Source: Frankiales bacterium | Lineage (GTDB): Bacteria; Actinomycetota; Actinomycetes; Mycobacteriales; SCTD01 | Assembly (NCBI GenBank): GCA_025464795.1 | Contig: JAODNB010000226.1 | Coordinates: 1 to 13,477 of the forward strand | Length of the DNA stretch: 13,477 nt | Direction: 5' to 3' | In this document: positions 1 through 5,980 of the stretch, piece by piece | Position numbering within the stretch: position 1 is the stretch's first letter | How the letters are laid out: the number at the start of each line of letters is the position of its first letter | Translations under genes and position numbers: made by a program | The notes under the pieces: generated by a model | Databases searched by the model: none | Seen by the model: only the letters and a program-made list of their open reading frames with translations | Told to the model about the DNA's origin: nothing

Positions 1-383
1 GAGAAGCCACCGCGCAGCTCGCCGGTGGCCATCAGGGGCAGCAGCCGGTTCTTCTGCTCGTCGGTGCCGTGCTGACGGAGCATGTACGCGACGATGAAGT
101 GCGTGTTGATGACGCCCGACACGCTCATCCAGCCGCGGGCGATCTCCTCGACGACCAGCGCGTACGTCAACAGGGACTCGCCGAGGCCGCCGTACTCCTC
201 CGGGATCATGAGCCCGAACAGGCCCATCTCCTTCATGCCCTCGACGATCGCCTCGGGGAACTCGTCCTTGTGCTCGAGCTCGGTCGCGTAAGGGATGATC
301 TCCTTGTCCACGAAGGTGCGAACGGTGGACAGGATCTCCTGCTGGATCTCCGTAAGACCCTCGGTGGACGCGAGCCGACCCAT
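1..383 (-). CDS. Acyl-CoA dehydrogenase, N-terminal part (cut by window edge)
   Basis: The first 127 residues of a flavin-dependent acyl-CoA dehydrogenase are present; the rest lies beyond the left edge. The family oxidises acyl-CoA thioesters at the alpha-beta bond, passing electrons to ETF. The fragment starts MGRLASTEGLTEIQQEILST and carries the typical helical N-terminal domain: the E-I-I-P-Y-A run, the stretch GLFGLMIPEEYGG, and the VEEIARG/INTHFIVA helices that line the substrate pocket. The ATG at 383 has an AAGGAG sequence just upstream. It follows the CitE-like gene by 41 bp on the same strand and is probably co-transcribed. From memory, close relatives occur near crotonyl-CoA carboxylase genes in Streptomyces, which would suit a branched or C5 substrate. 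That link is inference, and the N-terminus lacks the long extension of Rhodobacter-type methylsuccinyl-CoA dehydrogenase. The catalytic glutamate is outside the window. Confidence 0.93.
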   Translation of the reverse strand, partial: MGRLASTEGLTEIQQEILSTVRTFVDKEIIPYATELEHKDEFPEAIVEGMKEMGLFGLMIPEEYGGLGESLLTYALVVEEIARGWMSVSGVINTHFIVAYMLRQHGTDEQKNRLLPLMATGELRGGF

Positions 384-387
384 GACG

Positions 388-393
388 CTCCTT
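388..393 (-). promoter_or_regulatory. Ribosome binding site of the acyl-CoA dehydrogenase gene
   Basis: On the minus strand AAGGAG lies 4 bases before the ATG at 383. It is one of the clearest Shine-Dalgarno sequences in the window and fixes the start. The 41-bp gap to the preceding CitE-like gene shows no clear promoter, so translation probably initiates on a polycistronic message. Confidence 0.7.
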
Positions 394-424
394 CAGACGG
401 TGTTTCGGCAGAGTGTCCCACCGC

Positions 425-1150
425 CTACTGGTCGGTAGCCACCTGAGGGGCGTGAGATCCCCCACGCCCGAAGGCCTCGTTCGTCACCGCGATGTGGTCC
501 GGGTCCTCGACCCACGCACCGTCGAGACCCAGCCCTGCTGCACGAGCGTGCACGTGCTTGCCCGACGGGCCTGCAACCGCCTGGACCCCGGCCGCGGTGG
601 CGGCCACGCGAAGGGTCTGGAGAGCGAAGTCGAAGGAGGGAGAGCGCATGCCCGTGTCAGCAGCGAAGCCGTGCGATCCCAGGACCAAGGCCTGCACCCG
701 GTCGCTCGCCTGCGCGATCGCCAGGGCCTGCGTCAACCCCATCGCGCTCTCGATTCCGGCCTCGATCGCGACACCCCCCTCGGGCAGTCCCATGGTCCGC
801 TCGATCTGCAGGAGCAGCAGGTCCAGCCACGCGACCTGCTCTGGCTCCTGGACCTTCGGCAGGACGATCACGTCGAGATGGGTGCCAGCGGTCTCGACGA
901 CCTCGATGACGTCGCGGTAGGTGTGCGGCGTCGTGAGGTCGTGAACCCGTACGCCCAAGGTCGCAGCCGACCAACCACCTGCGGCCACGGCGTCCGCGAC
1001 GGCCCCCCGTGCGGGCCCGGGGAGCAGGTCGAGCACGACCTCGTCGACGTCGGTCCCGCGAGACGCATGGACCAGTTCCTGGTCGTTGCCGGGGACGAGC
1101 AGGCACGACCGGCGAGAGCGCATGGGCGGCAGGCTATTCGACAGGGACAC
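425..1150 (-). CDS. Degenerate CitE-like (HpcH/HpaI aldolase superfamily) protein
   Basis: A 241-residue TIM-barrel protein of the citrate lyase beta/malyl-CoA lyase superfamily. The N-terminal strand SCLLVPGND, the LDVIVLPKV strand at 92-100, Arg68 and Glu134 (IESAMGL) all match the family. Several hallmark positions are altered. The usual DLED motif reads DLLPG at 41-45. The Mg-binding Asp of the GxxDL motif is Gly161 (GSHGF). The C-terminal HPNQ element is replaced by EDPDH. It is also shorter than typical members (about 270-300 residues). CoA-lyase activity is therefore doubtful; it may bind a CoA ester, act as a thioesterase, or be a non-catalytic partner. The GTG at 1150 is chosen because AGGA lies 7 bases upstream; this overlaps the permease gene by 17 bp. 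An ATG at 1123 (MRSRRS) is the alternative. It lies between the permease and acyl-CoA dehydrogenase genes on the same strand. Confidence 0.85.
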   Translation of the reverse strand: MSLSNSLPPMRSRRSCLLVPGNDQELVHASRGTDVDEVVLDLLPGPARGAVADAVAAGGWSAATLGVRVHDLTTPHTYRDVIEVVETAGTHLDVIVLPKVQEPEQVAWLDLLLLQIERTMGLPEGGVAIEAGIESAMGLTQALAIAQASDRVQALVLGSHGFAADTGMRSPSFDFALQTLRVAATAAGVQAVAGPSGKHVHARAAGLGLDGAWVEDPDHIAVTNEAFGRGGSHAPQVATDQ

Positions 1151-2048
1151 TCGTCCGTCCTGACGAGCGGATGACCAGCGCCACGCCGCTGACCAGGAGC
1201 ACCGCTGCGGGCACCGCCAGCCACGGCACGTGCTGGCCCGAGACGAACACGGCCGCGATGACCGCCGCCCCGGGGATCTCGAACAGGATGCTGAGGCTGA
1301 CGACCGTGGGGCTCGTCGTCTTCAGGACCACGTTGAACAGCGAGTGGCCGAGCAGCTGGGCACCGGCGGTCAACGCAACGAGCTTCGCCCAGTCCCGCCC
1401 GTCATAACCGCTCAGCCGTTGACCCCCGACGACGCAGGCGACGAGCAGCAGCACCGAGGTCGTGGTGTAGCAGAGGGCGGTGTACGTCGTCGTGCTCACC
1501 GACCGTCGCACCTCGCTGCCGGCCGTCATGTAGCCGGCAGCGAAGACCCCACCCGCGATCGCCAGGCCGTCTCCCAGCAGGGCGTCGCCGGACACCTGGA
1601 GGTCCGCCCCGGTCAGGAGCAGAGCACCAGCCATGGCGACCGCGATGCCCAACCAAACCTGCCGCGGCACCGACTCGCCGCGGCTCCGCGCGATCAGCGC
1701 CGACCAGACGGGCTGGGTCGCCACGAGCGCCGTGGCGCTCGCGACCGAGGTGTAGGACAGCGCCGGCACCCAGGTCGCGAAGTGCAGCGCCAGCAGCAGA
1801 CCGGCGAGGACGGCGAGCCGCCACTCCCGGGCGCTGAGCTCCTTGAGCTCCTGCCGCCTCCGAACGAGCACGACCGGCGCCAGCACCACGCTCGCCATCG
1901 CGTTGCGCCAGAACGCGATCGCCATCGCGGGTGCGACGGTGGCTGCGATCAGCGGACCTGAGGTGGACACTGCGAGCAGCGCGACCACCATCAGCCCGAG
2001 GTCACGGGTCGGCGGGCGGGTCACCCCGGTCTGCACAGCCGCCGTCAC
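1134..2048 (-). CDS. EamA-family (drug/metabolite superfamily) permease
   Basis: A 304-residue integral membrane protein with about ten hydrophobic segments arranged as two EamA repeats, the usual size and layout of the drug/metabolite transporter superfamily. Supporting stretches are the first segment (LMVVALLAVSTSGPLIAATV), the conserved end of the first repeat (SATALVATQPVWSALIAR) and its second-repeat counterpart (SPTVVSLSILFEIPGAAVIA). Such proteins export small metabolites or amino acids across the cytoplasmic membrane; the substrate cannot be read from sequence. The start is the GTG at 2048. It is the first gene of a probable operon with the CitE-like and acyl-CoA dehydrogenase genes, so it might export a related organic acid, but that is inference. 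Its start lies 6 bp from the divergent gene at 2055, so its promoter must sit largely inside that gene. Confidence 0.9.
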   Translation of the reverse strand: MTAAVQTGVTRPPTRDLGLMVVALLAVSTSGPLIAATVAPAMAIAFWRNAMASVVLAPVVLVRRRQELKELSAREWRLAVLAGLLLALHFATWVPALSYTSVASATALVATQPVWSALIARSRGESVPRQVWLGIAVAMAGALLLTGADLQVSGDALLGDGLAIAGGVFAAGYMTAGSEVRRSVSTTTYTALCYTTTSVLLLVACVVGGQRLSGYDGRDWAKLVALTAGAQLLGHSLFNVVLKTTSPTVVSLSILFEIPGAAVIAAVFVSGQHVPWLAVPAAVLLVSGVALVIRSSGRTSVPVE

Positions 2049-2054
2049 TCGCCC

Positions 2055-2399
2055 ATGATGTCAGTCATGCCGCTGAGCCCGTCCGCCGAGGAGGCCGCCA
2101 AGAAGGCCGGTGCCCTCTGGGTCGGGGATGCCCTCGTCTGGCACGTCTGGCACGACGGTTCGGCGTGGCTGGTCTGCGGCGGGCTCGAGCAGGACTCCCC
2201 CGGTACGGGTCCGGCTCGGGTCACCGTGCGTGCGGCTGCGGGCGTGTTCACGTGGGACGCGGTCGTCACCGAGGAGCCGTGGTCTCCCGAGGTCCTGTCC
2301 CTGCTTCACGACTCGCGCCAGGGACCCCCGGACGGAGAGGCTCAGCCTCAGCGCTGGGCCCGGGAGTCCGTCCTGCTCAGGATCAGTCCGGCACCCTGA
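2055..2399 (+). CDS. Small hypothetical protein
   Basis: An acidic 114-residue protein I do not recognise. It has a tryptophan-rich core (GALWVGDALVWHVWHDGSAWLVCGG), then an apparent beta-rich segment (ARVTVRAAAGVFTWDAVV) and a basic tail ending in LLRISPAP. There is no signal peptide or membrane segment, so it is probably a cytosolic single-domain protein. Actinobacterial codon bias and a clean stop support it as real. Three in-frame ATGs (2055, 2058, 2067) compete and none has a Shine-Dalgarno sequence; 2067 (MPLSPSAEEA) gives the most natural N-terminus, and 2055 is the longest form. It is divergent from the permease by 6 bp, and its 3' end overlaps the convergent PhzF-like gene by 17 bp. 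No function is proposed. Confidence 0.75.
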   Translation: MMSVMPLSPSAEEAAKKAGALWVGDALVWHVWHDGSAWLVCGGLEQDSPGTGPARVTVRAAAGVFTWDAVVTEEPWSPEVLSLLHDSRQGPPDGEAQPQRWARESVLLRISPAP

Positions 2400-3237
2400 T
2401 CTCGCCGCGGGCGGTGGGGACGACCGAGCCGCTGACGGTGGTCTCGGTGGCCTCACCGTCCGTGACGGTGACCGTGCAGGTGAGGGTCGAAGGCCGACCC
2501 ATCTCATACCCCTGCTCCACCACGTAGCCGTGCGTCCCGTCGGCCAGCAGCCCCGAGGCCGCGAGGTAGACCCCGAGCCCGAGCGCTGCCGAACCCGTCG
2601 CAGGGTCCTCCACGACGCCCGCGCCCCCGGGGAAGACCCGGCAGCGGCCGACCGCCCCGTCCCACGCCAGCAGGGAGACGCCTGTCGAGCCCAGTGCGCT
2701 CACGCGCGGTACGTCGAGGCGCACCCGCGACAGCGCCTCAGGCCGGACGAGGAGGAAGGCGAACTCGAGACCCACGCTGGCCCACCGCGGCGCCGGCCCG
2801 GCAAGGTCGTCGGACGCCAGCCCGAGCGCTTCCAGAAGGGGAGCGGGGTCGAGAGCGTCGGAGCAGGTCGGGCGCCCACCCGTGAGGGTCGCCCCGTCGG
2901 CTCTCACCTCGACCGGGAGCAGGCCTGCACCGCACGCCTGCGTGTTCGGTCCGGGAGCGATGCGGCCGAGCTGGGACAGCACCCACGCTGAGCCGATCGA
3001 GGGGTGTCCGGCGAACGGGATCTCCACCGTGGGTGTGAAGATCCGCAGGCCGTACGTCGAGCCCTCCGGAGCGGCCGTCGGGAAGGTCGTCTCCGAGAGG
3101 TTGAACTCCGAGGCGATCCGCTGCATCTGCTCGGTCGTCAGGTCGTCGGCGTCCAGCACGACAGCAAGCGGGTTGCCCGCGAAGGATGTGGACGTGAAGA
3201 CGTCGACGACCTGATAGGCAAGAGAGGGTCCGGTCAC
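2383..3237 (-). CDS. PhzF-family epimerase/isomerase-like protein
   Basis: A 284-residue member of the PhzF/diaminopimelate-epimerase-fold family, of usual length (about 280-300). The N-terminus YQVVDVFTSTSFAGNPLAVV is the family signature. Glu49 in LSETTF matches the catalytic acid of PhzF. The paired glycine-rich loops FAGHPSIGSA (near residue 75) and EDPATGSAA (C-terminal half) are both present. The best-known member isomerises a phenazine precursor, but most family members have unknown substrates, and no phenazine genes are present here. The GTG start at 3237 is chosen because it overlaps the stop of the SDR gene as GTGA and directly precedes the conserved domain. The frame stays open to 3468, but that extension would lie antisense within the SDR gene's own reading and has no family similarity. 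It is translationally coupled to the SDR. Confidence 0.9.
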   Translation of the reverse strand: MTGPSLAYQVVDVFTSTSFAGNPLAVVLDADDLTTEQMQRIASEFNLSETTFPTAAPEGSTYGLRIFTPTVEIPFAGHPSIGSAWVLSQLGRIAPGPNTQACGAGLLPVEVRADGATLTGGRPTCSDALDPAPLLEALGLASDDLAGPAPRWASVGLEFAFLLVRPEALSRVRLDVPRVSALGSTGVSLLAWDGAVGRCRVFPGGAGVVEDPATGSAALGLGVYLAASGLLADGTHGYVVEQGYEMGRPSTLTCTVTVTDGEATETTVSGSVVPTARGEIRVPD

Positions 3238-4001
3238 GGCATGACGATGCCGCCCCCGACCGTCAGTGTCACCCCGGTTATGTACGAGGAGGCCTCTGAA
3301 GCGAGGAACACGCACGCATCTCCCACCTCGTAGGGATGGCCCAGCCGCCCCATCGGCGTCAGCGAAGCGATGAGCTCGGCAGCCCCTTCGTCCATCTCGT
3401 CGGTCATCTCGCTCGGGAAGTACCCGGGGCAGATCGCGTTGACGCGGATCCCCTTGCGCCCCGTCCACTGATTGGCGAGGTCCCGGGTCATGCCGAGCAG
3501 CCCGGCCTTCGAGGCCGAGTAGGCCGCCTGGGGGATCAGCCCCGGGCGCAGCGCGAGGACGCTCGACATGTTGACGAGCGACCCGCCCTCGGTCGCCGCG
3601 CGCCCGAACGCCTGCGCCATCCAGTAAGCACCGTTGAGGTTGATGTCGATCACTCGACGGAAGTCCTCAGGAGCCTCCCTCGTCGCGGGAGCTGCCGAGC
3701 CGACCCCAGCGTTGTTGATGAGCACGTGCACGCTGCCGAACTCCTCGACGCCCGCGGCCACCATCGCGGTGCAGTCCTCGGGGGAGGAGACATCCGTGGT
3801 CACGGTGACCGCGCGTCGCCCGATGGCCTCCACGAGCGACTTCGTCTCCTGCAGGCGGTCCGTACGACGAGCACCCAGGACCAGGTCGGCACCCGCCTCT
3901 GCCAGACACTGGGCGATGGCGACACCGAGGCCTGAGGAGGCGCCGGTGACGAGAGCCACCTTGCCGTCAAGACGGAAGCGATCGAGAGAGGTCGTAGCCA
4001 T
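3234..4001 (-). CDS. Short-chain dehydrogenase/reductase (SDR) oxidoreductase
   Basis: A classical 255-residue SDR that uses NAD(P)H to interconvert alcohols and ketones. The Rossmann cofactor motif TGASSGLG (19-26), the NNAG motif (96-99), the active-site serine pair in NMSSVLA (146-147) and the YSASK pair Tyr161/Lys165 are all intact. The GARRTDRL segment after strand 2 favours NADP(H). The C-terminus SYITGVTLTVGGG is typical. The start at 4001 (MATTSLDRFRLDGKVALVTG) is preferred over the in-frame ATG at 4010. It matches relatives, and a CACGAT box sits 7 bases upstream, the spacing of a leaderless transcript. It overlaps the following PhzF-like gene by 4 bp, so the two products may act on the same metabolite; the substrate is unknown. 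Confidence 0.93.
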   Translation of the reverse strand: MATTSLDRFRLDGKVALVTGASSGLGVAIAQCLAEAGADLVLGARRTDRLQETKSLVEAIGRRAVTVTTDVSSPEDCTAMVAAGVEEFGSVHVLINNAGVGSAAPATREAPEDFRRVIDINLNGAYWMAQAFGRAATEGGSLVNMSSVLALRPGLIPQAAYSASKAGLLGMTRDLANQWTGRKGIRVNAICPGYFPSEMTDEMDEGAAELIASLTPMGRLGHPYEVGDACVFLASEASSYITGVTLTVGGGIVMP

Positions 4002-4044
4002 GCCTGGCATCGTGCCGCACCCCGGTCGAACCGCTGCGCGGCGG

Positions 4045-4050
4045 TAGCCT
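4045..4050 (+). promoter_or_regulatory. -10 box (TAGCCT) for a leaderless MgtE-N/CBS gene transcript
   Basis: TAGCCT fits the TAnnnT -10 pattern and ends 7 bases before the GTG at 4058, which would place the transcription start on or next to the start codon. No Shine-Dalgarno sequence is seen upstream. The -35 element would fall near 4020-4028, where no strong match is visible. Confidence 0.5.
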
Positions 4051-4057
4051 CCGGAGC

Positions 4058-5299
4058 GTGAGCACCGGTACCCGCGTCTTCGTCGCGCGCCTCGCCGGCC
4101 TTCCGGTCTTCGATCCCAACGGCGACCAGGTGGGCCGGATCCGAGACGTGGTCGTCGCGCTGCGCATCGGGACCGATGCTCCTCGTGCCCTCGGGATCCT
4201 GGTGGAGATCCAGGCCCGCCGGAAGATCTTCGTGCCGATGAGCCGGATCACCGCCATCGAGGTCGACGCGGTCCTGCTGTCCACGGGCACGGTCAGCCTG
4301 CGGCGGTTCGACAAGCGGCCCGGAGAGACGCTGGTCCTCGCCGAGCTCCTCGACCGTCGGGTGACCCTGCTCGACGGTGGCCACGAGGTCACCGTCGTCG
4401 ACGTGGCGATGGAGCAGACCCGCACCGACTGGTTCGTGTCGAAGGTGGCTGTCCGGCAGGGGCGCGGTCGACGACGCAACGAGCTGCAGCAGGTCGCGTG
4501 GGACGAGGTCACCGGTTTCAGCCTCGACGAGAGCGACCAGGGAGCGGCGAACCTGCTGGCCGTCTTCGAGAAGCTCCGACCCGCTGACCTGGCCGGCGTG
4601 ATGCACGACCTGAGCGACAAGCGGCGCGGTGAGATCGCGGCCGCCCTGGACGACGAGCGGCTCGCCGACGTCCTCGAGGAGATGCCGGAGGACGAGCAGG
4701 TCCAGCTCATGGCCGGCCTCGAGGACGAGCGAGCTGCCGACGTGCTGGAGGCCATGGCTCCCGACGACGCCGCCGACCTGCTCGGCGAGATGCAGCCGGC
4801 CGACGCCGCCCGGTTGCTCGACCTGATGGAGCCCGACGAGGCCGAGCCGGTGCGTCAGCTGCTGGCCTACAGCGACGACACCGCCGGCGGCCTCATGACG
4901 TCCGAGCCGGTCATCCTGGGGCCCGGGACCACGGTCGCGGAGGCGCTCGCCCGCATCCGGCACCCGGACCTGCACCCGTCCTTGGCTGCTCAGGTCTACG
5001 TGGTCCGGCCTCCGTACGAGACGCCGACAGGCCGCTATCTCGGCACCGCGCATTTCCAGCGGCTGCTCCGCGAGCCGCCGTCGACGCTCATCAGTGCCGC
5101 GATCGACACCGACATCGACCCGTTGGCCCCTGAGGTGCCGCTCGCCGAGGTCACGCGCCACCTCGCCTCCTACAACCTGGTGGCCGTCCCGGTCGTCGAC
5201 TCCGAGCAGCGGCTGCTCGGTGCCGTGACCGTCGATGACGTCCTCGATCACGTGCTGCCGCGGGACTGGCGCGAGTCCAGGAGCTCCCGGGATGGCTGA
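4058..5299 (+). CDS. PRC-barrel, MgtE N-domain and CBS-pair protein (no transporter domain)
   Basis: A 413-residue soluble protein. Residues about 1-150 look like a PRC-barrel-type beta domain (FDPNGDQVGRIRDVVV, RKIFVPMSRITAIE). Residues about 155-270 are the MgtE intracellular N-domain, built of repeated helices with acidic DE/DD pairs (MHDLSDKRRGEIAAALDDER; EMPEDEQ; MAPDDAADLLGEM). Residues about 280-405 form a CBS pair (DDTAGGLMTSEPVIL; LVAVPVVDSEQRLLGAVTVDD). In true MgtE channels these domains sense Mg2+ and gate a membrane pore; no transmembrane segment is present here. It is a stand-alone cytosolic module common in actinobacteria, probably a Mg2+ or nucleotide sensor. The GTG start follows a leaderless-type -10 box. 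It overlaps the DUF1003 gene by 8 bp, suggesting that membrane protein is its partner. Confidence 0.9.
   Translation: MSTGTRVFVARLAGLPVFDPNGDQVGRIRDVVVALRIGTDAPRALGILVEIQARRKIFVPMSRITAIEVDAVLLSTGTVSLRRFDKRPGETLVLAELLDRRVTLLDGGHEVTVVDVAMEQTRTDWFVSKVAVRQGRGRRRNELQQVAWDEVTGFSLDESDQGAANLLAVFEKLRPADLAGVMHDLSDKRRGEIAAALDDERLADVLEEMPEDEQVQLMAGLEDERAADVLEAMAPDDAADLLGEMQPADAARLLDLMEPDEAEPVRQLLAYSDDTAGGLMTSEPVILGPGTTVAEALARIRHPDLHPSLAAQVYVVRPPYETPTGRYLGTAHFQRLLREPPSTLISAAIDTDIDPLAPEVPLAEVTRHLASYNLVAVPVVDSEQRLLGAVTVDDVLDHVLPRDWRESRSSRDG
5279..5283 (+). promoter_or_regulatory. Ribosome binding site deciding the DUF1003 gene start
   Basis: AGGAG, followed by 8 bases and then the ATG at 5292, lies inside the end of the preceding MgtE-N/CBS gene. 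It favours 5292 as the start over an in-frame ATG at 5235, whose extra residues show no family similarity. Confidence 0.6.
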
Positions 5300-5939
5300 G
5301 GCGAAGCCGCGTCGTCAGCGCCTGGACCAGCCGGTCCAGGCGCGTTCAGCGCTGCCCCGGCCGCACTACGACCCGGAGGCCTTCGGGCGCCTGTCCGAGC
5401 GGATCGCCCGCTTCCTCGGGACGTCCAGGTTCCTCGTCTACCTCACGGTCTTCTGCGCCGTCTGGCTGACGTGGAACGTCCTCGCCCCCCGCAACCTCCA
5501 GTACGACTCCCACGTCAGCAACTTCACGCTCCTCACGCTCATCCTGTCCCTGCAGGCGTCCTACGCCGCTCCCCTGATCCTGCTCGCGCAGAACCGCCAG
5601 GCCGACCGCGACCGGGTCTCGCAGGAGGAGGACAGGGCGCAGAACCAGCGACTGCAGGCGGACGTGGAGTACCTGACCCGCGAGCTGGCCTCCCTCCGGC
5701 TCTCCCTCGGCGAGGTCGCCACACGTGACTTCTTGCGCGACCAGCTGCGAGACCTGACCGAAGAGGTCGTCGCGCGCACGAGCGAGGGCGCCGGTGCGGT
5801 CCTGTACGACCACGAGTCGCGCCTCAAGCGCGAGGAGCGCGAGCGCAGGGCAGAGCGGAAGAAGCGCAGGGGGGACAAGCCCGAGACCCCGGGGGGCAAG
5901 CTGTCCGAGCCCTTCGCGGGCGAGGCAGACGCGTCGTAG
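5292..5939 (+). CDS. DUF1003-family membrane protein
   Basis: A 215-residue protein matching the DUF1003 family. A basic N-terminus is followed by two transmembrane helices, FLVYLTVFCAVWLTWNVLAP (about 48-67) and a second over roughly 77-97 (LLTLILSLQASYAAPLILLA), with the family's conserved N-F-x-L and QNRQ-D-R residues. Then comes a long charged, probably coiled-coil segment (QEEDRAQNQRLQADVEYLTR) and a lysine/arginine-rich tail. The function of DUF1003 is not established. In actinobacteria the gene commonly follows the MgtE-N/CBS gene, as here with an 8-bp overlap, so a Mg2+-linked complex at the membrane is a reasonable inference. In many actinobacteria an Mrp-type ATPase gene comes next; here it is a PilB-type ATPase gene after 41 bp. 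The start is set by AGGAG 8 bases upstream. Confidence 0.92.
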   Translation: MAEAKPRRQRLDQPVQARSALPRPHYDPEAFGRLSERIARFLGTSRFLVYLTVFCAVWLTWNVLAPRNLQYDSHVSNFTLLTLILSLQASYAAPLILLAQNRQADRDRVSQEEDRAQNQRLQADVEYLTRELASLRLSLGEVATRDFLRDQLRDLTEEVVARTSEGAGAVLYDHESRLKREERERRAERKKRRGDKPETPGGKLSEPFAGEADAS

Positions 5940-5972
5940 TCAGTACTTCACTCGCCGGGTAAAACGGTCGAA

Positions 5973-5977
5973 GGGGA
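5973..5977 (+). promoter_or_regulatory. Ribosome binding site of the PilB-type ATPase gene
   Basis: GGGGA lies 3 bases before the GTG at 5981 within AAGGGGAAGT, supporting that start. The rest of the 41-bp gap contains a short A-rich patch (GTAAAACG near 5959-5966) that stands out in this GC-rich DNA. I cannot assign it to a known element. Confidence 0.5.
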
Positions 5978-5980
5978 AGT

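Noticed and set aside
3238..3468. N-terminal extension of the PhzF-like protein to an upstream start
   Set aside because: The extra residues lie within the SDR gene in another frame and resemble no PhzF protein; the GTGA overlap at 3234-3237 gives the natural start.
3800..5251. A 483-codon minus-strand frame opposite the MgtE-N/CBS gene
   Set aside because: It is antisense to a clear multi-domain protein, overlaps the SDR gene in another frame, and shows no recognisable domain.
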